NCBI RefSeq assembly: GCF_006970865.1
Contig: NZ_CP035503.1
Span: 2,369,001-2,433,000, forward strand
Reading direction: 5' to 3'
Length of the DNA stretch: 64,000 nucleotides
Source of the DNA: Rhodoferax sediminis
GTDB lineage: Bacteria; Pseudomonadota; Gammaproteobacteria; Burkholderiales; Burkholderiaceae_C
Shown here: positions 59,032-64,000 of the stretch, piece after piece
Position numbering within the stretch: the stretch's first letter is position 1
Layout of the letters: each line of letters starts with the position of its first letter
Notes under the pieces: model-generated
Seen by the model: only the letters and a program-made list of their open reading frames with translations
Databases searched by the model: none
Told to the model about the DNA's origin: nothing
Program-made: the position numbers and the translations under genes

Positions 59032-59877
59032 TCAGAGAGTCCGCGGATCGGTCTGCAGCAGTCGCTGCACCAACGAACGCAGGCTCTCCTGCAGCGATGC
59101 AAACCCATCGGTCATCTGCAGCGTCTGCTCGTTCATGTACAGCTTGCGGTTGACCTCGACCTGGATGCTGTGGCGCTGGCGCGCCGGGTCGCCGTAGCGG
59201 CGCACCAGTTCCACGCCCTTGTACGGATGGTTGTAGGCCACGCTGTAGCCCAAGCCCTTGAGATGCTCACAAACCAATCGCACCAAAGGCGCACTGGCGC
59301 TGGACTGGTCGCGGTCCCCGATCACGAAGTCCGCATGGACCAGCCCCGGGAAGTCGGTTGCCTGGCTGGCGCCGACCGCCGGCATGGAGTGGCAGTTGAT
59401 ATGGATGCTGTAGCCGTGCCGCTCATGCGCCGCGTCGATCGCCTGCGCCACCGCAAAGTGATACGGCTGCCAGCAGTTGGCAATGCGCGCGCGCACCTCC
59501 GCCACACCGAGCTTGCGGTTGTAGATGGGCACGCCGTCGTCGGTGGCGCGCCAGATCAGGCCCTTGCCCAGACGCACCTTTGACAGCGTGGCCGGATCGC
59601 CGGCCACCGGCTCGGGCCAGGGCTCATCGAACAGCGTCACATCCACCTCGCTGGTATTGCGGTTGGCATCCAGATAGCTGCGCGGGAAGTGCGCCTCGAT
59701 CCAGGCGACACCGAGCGCGGGCGCAAAGTCGTACAACTTTTCGACGTGCGTGTCCTCGGCCGTACGCAGCGTCTCCAGCGCACAGGCATAGGCAAAATCG
59801 TCGGGGTAATGAGTGCCGCTATGGGGCGAGTCGAGCACCAGCGGCGTGGTGCCGGGGCGGTAGGTAACGTAGTGCAT
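59032..59877 (-). CDS. N-formylglutamate amidohydrolase family protein
   Basis: 281 residues. [17 protein letters not shown], a Glu/His-rich [37 protein letters not shown] and [13 protein letters not shown] identify the N-formylglutamate amidohydrolase (FGase) family, zinc enzymes of histidine degradation or formyl-amino-acid hydrolysis. No other hut genes are nearby, so a role outside histidine use is possible. ATG 59877 starts the conserved MHYVTYRPG; a TTG at 59895 is the longer alternative. Confidence 0.88.
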   Translation of the reverse strand: MHYVTYRPGTTPLVLDSPHSGTHYPDDFAYACALETLRTAEDTHVEKLYDFAPALGVAWIEAHFPRSYLDANRNTSEVDVTLFDEPWPEPVAGDPATLSKVRLGKGLIWRATDDGVPIYNRKLGVAEVRARIANCWQPYHFAVAQAIDAAHERHGYSIHINCHSMPAVGASQATDFPGLVHADFVIGDRDQSSASAPLVRLVCEHLKGLGYSVAYNHPYKGVELVRRYGDPARQRHSIQVEVNRKLYMNEQTLQMTDGFASLQESLRSLVQRLLQTDPRTL

Positions 59878-59972
59878 CAGACCATTTTGCCGCAAGGGCA
59901 GGCGCTGCGCCTACGCGAAAAACCGCACGACCGGGCCTGGCAACCCCATCGTGCGGCGGGTGGCCTGACGTA

Positions 59973-60536
59973 TCAGGCGGCGGCAGCGACGTGCAGCGCC
60001 GCCGATTTGGCCGCTGCGGATTTTGTGCCGCTGCCGGCACCGAACTCGATCTCGCCCGATAACTGGGCGCCCTCTTCGACCACGAGCTTGCCGTAGCGGA
60101 TCTTGCCGGTGACTTTGCCCGTGGCGTAGATCACCAGCTTGTCGCGCACCGTCAGGCTGCCATCGAACTGGCCGCGAATCTCCGCGATGTCAATTTCGGC
60201 CGAGCCCTTGAATGCGCCCTGCTGCGAGATCTGCATCACGCGCGAGTCCATCGTGGCCTCCACCAGGCCCTCGACCACGAGCGTGTCGCAATCGGTGATC
60301 TCAACACCCTTGAGTTTGATGTTCGGCCCCACCGTGAGCTTGCTGCCGCCTTCCTGCACGCTTGCCGTTGCGGCAGTTGCGGCGTTGCTGTTTGCAACCG
60401 GGTTTGCTACGGGCGTGGCTGTCTGCAAAGTATTCAAACCACTCAACCCTGTGGTGCCGCCACTGGTTGGGGTGGGACGTGGACTGAATCCGTCGGATTC
60501 ACGCTTGTTGCCGAAAAAGGGAGACTGTAGAGCCAC
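59973..60536 (-). CDS. bactofilin (DUF583) cytoskeletal protein
   Basis: 187 residues. A disordered N-terminus (Thr/Ala/Asn-rich) is followed by the bactofilin beta-helix: GGSKLTVGPNIKLKGVEITDCDTLVVEGLVEA, GAFKGSAEIDIAEIRGQFDGSLTVRDKLVIYATGKVTGKIRYGKLVVEEGAQLSGEI. Bactofilins polymerise without nucleotide and shape cells or position proteins. GTG 60536 is preferred since GGAGG lies seven bases before it; the ATG at 60566 has no ribosome site. Monocistronic. Confidence 0.9.
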   Translation of the reverse strand: MALQSPFFGNKRESDGFSPRPTPTSGGTTGLSGLNTLQTATPVANPVANSNAATAATASVQEGGSKLTVGPNIKLKGVEITDCDTLVVEGLVEATMDSRVMQISQQGAFKGSAEIDIAEIRGQFDGSLTVRDKLVIYATGKVTGKIRYGKLVVEEGAQLSGEIEFGAGSGTKSAAAKSAALHVAAAA

Positions 60537-60683
60537 GTAACTTCCTCCAAAAAATGAAGAGTCCATGGTAGCGGTTGCACTGCGTGAAAGATGCACTTCA
60601 TGTGCAAGAGTAGTAACCAAAATTTGGGCGCTCTGGCCAGGGGCGTGCGGGCATCGGGCACAAGCACGCAGGGACGCTCTCGT

Positions 60684-60992
60684 TCAGCGGCGTTGTGTCT
60701 GTAGTGCCGCCAGCCAGCGCCCGGTTTGCCTGAAAGTGCGCCAGCCCCACCACAGGCGCCCGGCCCAGCGCAGGGCACGTGCGGGGCGCAGGGCCGCCAG
60801 CAACATCACCGGGCCGATCAACGCATACGGGTGCTGGCGCAACCATTGCACCCCGGCCCGGGCCGTATCGGCCAAGGCCAGCGGCGCACGCAGCACCTCG
60901 GCCTGACCGGCCAGCGTCAGGCGCAATTGCGCACTGCGCATCACCAGGCGCTGGCGCCGCAGTGCGAGCTGGACATCGCGATCGCTACTCAT
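60684..60992 (-). CDS. small YqjK-like membrane-associated protein
   Basis: 102 residues. Arg-rich N-terminus (VQLALRRQRLVMRSAQLRL) and a hydrophobic segment (YALIGPVMLLAAL), then a Trp/Arg-rich tail. It occupies the yqjK place after the holin-like gene. ATG 60992 is chosen; a GTG at 61004 overlapping the upstream stop is also possible. Function unknown; homologues are linked to stress and ribosome association in enterics. Confidence 0.65.
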   Translation of the reverse strand: MSSDRDVQLALRRQRLVMRSAQLRLTLAGQAEVLRAPLALADTARAGVQWLRQHPYALIGPVMLLAALRPARALRWAGRLWWGWRTFRQTGRWLAALQTQRR

Positions 60993-60996
60993 ACCT

Positions 60997-61401
60997 TCAC
61001 TCACCGGTGTTGTGCGGCTTGAGTTCGGCCAGGTCCTGCCGGAGCTCTTGGACCGTGGCGCCGAGCGCGCCCGAGGGGTTGCGCAGCCGGTTGCGCGCGG
61101 CATGCATCAGCAGTGCGCCGGTGCCCAGAAACAGCAGGGTCAAAATGCCCAGCGTGGCAAGGCGATAGCCCTCCCACAACAGCACCACGATAAAGCCGCA
61201 CAGGAGGATCACGCCGACCCCCAGCAGCATCAGCGCCAGCCCGGCCCACAGCAGGCCATCGAAAACGCGGAGTTTCTCCTGCTCGATCTCGGTCAGAAAC
61301 AAGTCAAGGCGAACCTGCGCCATCTCCAGGGCGGTCGCCAGCAGCTGGCGCAAGGACGCGAACAGGCCGCCGCCCTGCCCGGGCTTGAGCGGTTCACTCA
61401 T
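60997..61401 (-). CDS. phage-holin-family / YqjE-like membrane protein
   Basis: 134 residues with two membrane helices (LLWAGLALMLLGVGVILLCGFIVVLL and LATLGILTLLFLGTGALLM) in the holin-X/YqjE family. N-terminal LFASLRQLLATALEMAQVRLDLFLTEIEQEK is amphipathic and family-typical. It lies between the DUF883 gene and the YqjK-like gene, same order as E. coli yqjD-yqjE-yqjK. No lysis genes near; not a prophage. Confidence 0.85.
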   Translation of the reverse strand: MSEPLKPGQGGGLFASLRQLLATALEMAQVRLDLFLTEIEQEKLRVFDGLLWAGLALMLLGVGVILLCGFIVVLLWEGYRLATLGILTLLFLGTGALLMHAARNRLRNPSGALGATVQELRQDLAELKPHNTGE

Positions 61402-61428
61402 GGGGGCGCCGTGTCAGGATGCGCCGCA

Positions 61429-61740
61429 TCAGCGACGACCGATCAGCAGCCCTACCACCACGCCGATACCGGCCGCCATGCCAACCGCCTTCCAGGGGTG
61501 CTCGTTGACAAAGTCATCGGTGGCCCGCCCGGCGGCCTTGGCCTTCACCACGGCAGCATCCTGCAAGTGCGCGAGGTCGATGCGCGCCTTCTTGAGTCCG
61601 GACTCGATGCGTCCCCGCAGCGCAGCCGCGCCCTCACCCGCCTGGCTGGCGGTCAGGCGCAGCAACTCTTCCGCATCAGAGATGACGACACGCACGTCGC
61701 TGATCAATTTATCTTTGTTGGCACTGGTGAATTCGGACAT
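61429..61740 (-). CDS. DUF883 (ElaB/YqjD/YgaM-like) protein
   Basis: 103 residues: KLISDVRVVISDAEELLRLTASQAGEGAAALRGRIESGLKKAR is the DUF883 helical domain, ending in a C-terminal membrane helix (PWKAVGMAAGIGVVVGLLIGRR) with the GLLIGRR tail. Relatives in enterics bind ribosomes at the inner membrane in stationary phase. First of three genes of YqjD-E-K type. Confidence 0.9.
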   Translation of the reverse strand: MSEFTSANKDKLISDVRVVISDAEELLRLTASQAGEGAAALRGRIESGLKKARIDLAHLQDAAVVKAKAAGRATDDFVNEHPWKAVGMAAGIGVVVGLLIGRR

Positions 61741-61826
61741 GGCAGGCTTTCGTTGGTTGAAACAATTTCAATACTACCCACTAAATACTACCAAGAGCCT
61801 GATCAAGGTCAAGGCCGCGCCTGTCA

Positions 61827-62738
61827 TCAGGGCGTGAACTGCAGCTTGTAGTCCCTGGCAAATTCCTCGCATCGCAACAGCATCCGCTGCTTTTGGCGCG
61901 CCACGTCCGATGAATCGCTGCAGAAGAAGTTGCGTGTACATCTTCCATAGGCGTCAAGCGCAGCAGCGACCCGCGCGACATCCTGCGCCGTAGCAGCGGC
62001 AACGGGCCGCAGTGCCGGCCGCCTCGTGCTGCGTTGATACCTGATCAACCGGGCCAGCCTGTTCGCCATCGACTTGGTACGCGTGATCGACCTGACCAGG
62101 GGCACATTCATCGCCAGGGGCGCATAGGGTCGATTCACCGTGGCGAGCCAGTCCCTCCATTTGAACTCATTGAAGCGATGCGCCAGAATACACGCCGCCC
62201 ATGGAATGCCCATCGCGTCGGCGCAAATGGCCCCATGCAGGGACTCGGCCAGAATGCGCGAGCAGGTGCGCATCTGCGCAATGACCGCACCGGGCGTCTG
62301 CCTGGGGCTGATGGCCAACATCCCTGCCTTGCTGGCGACGCTGGCCCAGTCAAAACCGTCCCAGGTCGCATGGTGCGGAATCAGCCCGACAGGGCCCGTA
62401 CGATCATGCCCGGGCAGGAGTTCGGGCCACAGGATGGCCGAATCGCCCAGCGCCAGCTCGCCTGGGATCCCGAATTCTCTCGCCGTGCCCGGGCCTCGCA
62501 CCCAACGAAAATCCCAGTTGGCATCGGGCGGGCCGGCAAGATTTCCGCCGAGTCCGGTCCCCAGCACCACTTTTCGGGCCGCCGCATCGTGCCGGCCGTC
62601 CAGCAGCGTTCCGACGCCATAGAAGAGAATCTGCCCCGTCAATTTCGACAGATCGGGAAACAGTCGCGACCATAGCTGTAAATTGATGTCGTCGCCAAAA
62701 TTTCCGCCATCGATGCGGCAGTGTTGGATCAACGCCAT
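61827..62738 (-). CDS. polysaccharide pyruvyl transferase family protein
   Basis: 303 residues. N-terminal IQHCRIDGGNFGDDINLQLWSRLFPDL and LFYGVGTLLDG, then VVLGTGLGGNLAGPP, RWVRGPGTAREFGI, LALGDSAILWP, and SRILAESLHGAICADAMGIPW match the PS_pyruv_trans family, which adds ketal pyruvate to surface glycans. ATG 62738 is the start of the conserved region. No other exopolysaccharide genes are adjacent. Separated from tRNA-Val by 242 bases holding only the tRNA terminator. Confidence 0.85.
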   Translation of the reverse strand: MALIQHCRIDGGNFGDDINLQLWSRLFPDLSKLTGQILFYGVGTLLDGRHDAAARKVVLGTGLGGNLAGPPDANWDFRWVRGPGTAREFGIPGELALGDSAILWPELLPGHDRTGPVGLIPHHATWDGFDWASVASKAGMLAISPRQTPGAVIAQMRTCSRILAESLHGAICADAMGIPWAACILAHRFNEFKWRDWLATVNRPYAPLAMNVPLVRSITRTKSMANRLARLIRYQRSTRRPALRPVAAATAQDVARVAAALDAYGRCTRNFFCSDSSDVARQKQRMLLRCEEFARDYKLQFTP

Positions 62739-62925
62739 TTTTTGCCCACCTTGATCCCGACGGCCGGAAGTGGCCTGTTGCAGGCCTGCCCTTTGTATTG
62801 CATGGTGCAACTGTCAAGCAGGGGCGATGCCTCTAAATGTCCACAAAGTGAATATATCGTAAAGACACGTAATGCGTCGGCGGGACCGCTGCGGGGTTCG
62901 TGAGTGGCGGGTTGAGGAACAGGCA

Positions 62926-62959
62926 AGAAAAAAGGACCCGGCATTTCTGCCTGGTCCTT
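62926..62959 (-). terminator. terminator of tRNA-Val
   Basis: On the minus strand aaggacc...ggtcctt (outer) and ggca...tgcc (inner) form a long stem, followed by TTTTTTCTT. It lies 22 bases after the tRNA 3' end. Confidence 0.85.
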
Positions 62960-62980
62960 GATTTTCATCACCAATGGTAT

Positions 62981-63055
62981 TGGTGGGCAGTGCAAGTTTC
63001 GAACTTGCGACCCCTGCAGTGTGAATGCAGTGCTCTACCCCTGAGCTAACCGCCC
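62981..63055 (-). tRNA. tRNA-Val (anticodon CAC)
   Basis: 75 bases with encoded CCA. Acceptor GGGCGGT pairs with ACTGCCC (one G-T). D-arm has AGCTCAGGGGTAGAGC; anticodon stem CTGCA/TGCAG with loop TTCACAC gives anticodon CAC; T-arm has the invariant GTTCGAA. Followed by a good terminator. Confidence 0.95.
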
Positions 63056-63082
63056 AAATCTGTTATTCAGAATAGCCTCAAA

Positions 63083-63811
63083 TTATGCCATAAATGGTGC
63101 CGCCGCTGGCGCCAGGGTCCGCCACACGGTCTTGCCGTCGCTGGACTTGTCGAGTTGCTTGAGGACGTCTTCATGCGCCGCCGCTTCCTGCTCATTGGCC
63201 GGCAGCACGGGCAAATCAAAGCCGCGCAGATCCATGCGCGTGGTGACGGTCCCCGGGTTGTCACCGGGCTCCAGATCCATCAACAGCGCGTCCTGGCCGC
63301 GCGTGAGATTGATGTACACATCGGCCAGCAGCTCGGCATCGAGCAATGCGCCATGCAGCGTGCGGGTCGAGTTGTCGACGCCCAGCCGGTCGCACAGGGC
63401 GTTGAGCGAATTTCGCTTGCCCGGAAACATTTCCTTCGCCATGGCCAGCGTATCGGTCACGCTGCCCACGAACTGTCCGAGGGCCGGCCGGCCGATCAGC
63501 TCCAGCTCCTTGTTCAGGAAGCTGACATCGAACTGGGCGTTGTGGATGATGATTTCGGCATCCTGCAGGTATTCGAGCAACTCGTCCGCCACGGCTTCGA
63601 ACCTGGGCTTGTCGCGCAAAAACTCGCTGCTGATGCCATGCACCTTGAGCGCGTCCTCGTGGCTGTCACGCCCCGGGTTCAGATAGAAATGTTTGTTGTT
63701 GCCGGTGAGTTTGCGCGCCAGCAGCTCTACACAGCCAATTTCAATGATGCGGTCGCCGCCTTCGGCCGACAGGCCCGTGGTTTCGGTATCGAGAACAATC
63801 TGGCGCGTCAT
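63083..63811 (-). CDS. dnaQ: DNA polymerase III epsilon subunit (proofreading exonuclease)
   Basis: 242 residues. ExoI LDTETTGLS with Asp8 and Glu10, ExoII NAQFDVSFLNKEL, ExoIII region LHGALLDAELLADVYINL with catalytic His and Asp. The C-terminal region carries a divergent alpha-binding tail. It removes misincorporated bases. The ATG shares one base with the fdx stop (TGATG), so both are coupled. Confidence 0.96.
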   Translation of the reverse strand: MTRQIVLDTETTGLSAEGGDRIIEIGCVELLARKLTGNNKHFYLNPGRDSHEDALKVHGISSEFLRDKPRFEAVADELLEYLQDAEIIIHNAQFDVSFLNKELELIGRPALGQFVGSVTDTLAMAKEMFPGKRNSLNALCDRLGVDNSTRTLHGALLDAELLADVYINLTRGQDALLMDLEPGDNPGTVTTRMDLRGFDLPVLPANEQEAAAHEDVLKQLDKSSDGKTVWRTLAPAAAPFMA

Positions 63812-64000
63812 CAGTGATTCTCCTTGGCGTGGTTGATCGAATACTTGGGAATTTCCACCGTGACATTCGACTGCGCCAGGATCGCCTGGCAGCTCAGGCG
63901 CGAGTTCGACTCCAGCCCCCAGGCGCGGTCCAGCAGGTCCTCTTCGTTTTCGTCCATTTCGTTGAGCGACTGGAAGCCCTCACGCACCACCACATGGCAG
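63811..64000 (-). CDS. fdx: 2Fe-2S ferredoxin (Isc-type), C-terminal part
   Basis: The frame runs in from the right edge: CHVVVREGFQSLNEMDENEEDLLDRAWGLESNSRLSCQAILAQSNVTVEIPKYSINHAKENH (final 62 residues). The Cys of CHVVV and the Cys in SRLSCQ are two of the four cluster ligands. 'EEDLLDRAWGLE' is typical of the Isc-system adrenodoxin-like ferredoxin. The N-terminal part with the other ligands lies outside the window. Confidence 0.88.
   Translation of the reverse strand, partial: CHVVVREGFQSLNEMDENEEDLLDRAWGLESNSRLSCQAILAQSNVTVEIPKYSINHAKENH

Noticed and set aside
60997..61401. prophage holin
   Set aside because: The family name includes holins, but the DUF883-YqjE-YqjK order and lack of phage genes point to a chromosomal stress-associated set.
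61798..61815. FNR-like site (TTGAC-CTTG-ATCAG, minus strand) upstream of the DUF883 gene
   Set aside because: Only eight of ten positions match and it lies in a short region near another gene end. Too weak to call.

Overview
The window reads as a chromosomal segment of a high-GC betaproteobacterium. It is most likely a member of the Comamonadaceae (Burkholderiales), close to Polaromonas, Rhodoferax or Variovorax. This rests on gene order (odhA-odhB-lpd-zapE; aceE-aceF-proteasome homologue-lpdA; rluB-scpB), on the betaproteobacterial proteasome homologue, and on two families of short dispersed palindromic repeats that I associate from memory with this family. The genus is an inference. No CRISPR array, complete insertion sequence, prophage, rRNA or replication origin was seen. 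Both edges cut genes (rluB on the left, a 2Fe-2S ferredoxin on the right).

Layout. 1-8 kb: housekeeping genes rluB, scpB, rluD, bamD, a DinG-type helicase, a DUF465 protein, a PP2C phosphatase, a coiled-coil exported protein and zapE. 8-14 kb: the 2-oxoglutarate dehydrogenase operon (odhA, odhB, lpd), read leftward into zapE. 14-19 kb: propionyl-CoA synthetase, an isochorismatase-like hydrolase, and a TetR regulator divergent from an HpaB/4-hydroxybutyryl-CoA-dehydratase-family flavoprotein. 19-22 kb: ECF sigma and anti-sigma, divergent from a Tat-exported metallophosphoesterase and a CuA-like cupredoxin. 22-27 kb: a branched-chain 2-oxoacid dehydrogenase operon (E1 alpha, E1 beta, E2, E3). 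27-32.6 kb: single metabolic genes (flavin monooxygenase, PQQ-type dehydrogenase, AcuI-type reductase, NlpC/P60 hydrolase, VOC protein, two small ferredoxin-fold proteins).

32.6-41.6 kb looks like an accessory stress and fermentation cassette: alanine dehydrogenase, an FNR/ANR-type box, acyl-CoA synthetase, a second (E1 alpha/E1 beta) pyruvate-dehydrogenase-type complex with a short E2, and a stand-alone acyl carrier protein. It is followed by a scrapyard (a deleted lpd copy, a frameshifted patatin fragment, and a promoter-hairpin-small ORF unit), then three tandem Hsp20 genes behind a sigma-32-type promoter. 41.9-49 kb: the main pyruvate dehydrogenase operon aceE, aceF, a proteasome-homologue gene and lpdA, ending in a clear terminator. 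49-52 kb: a PAS sensor kinase and a FixJ-type regulator, divergent from aceE. 52-64 kb: folD, prlC, a glutaredoxin-like protein, rpiA, pyrD, an FAD oxidoreductase, an N-formylglutamate-amidohydrolase-like enzyme, a bactofilin, three small membrane-associated proteins of YqjD/YqjE/YqjK type, a polysaccharide pyruvyl transferase, tRNA-Val(CAC), dnaQ and fdx.

The striking theme is central 2-oxoacid metabolism. Four distinct lipoyl-dependent dehydrogenase complexes, three full E3 genes and an E3 remnant lie within about 41 kb, with acetate and propionate activation and alanine/pyruvate interconversion beside them. The cassette at 32.6-41.6 kb plausibly adds an oxygen-limited or stress-regulated pyruvate/acetate module next to the housekeeping PDH operon.
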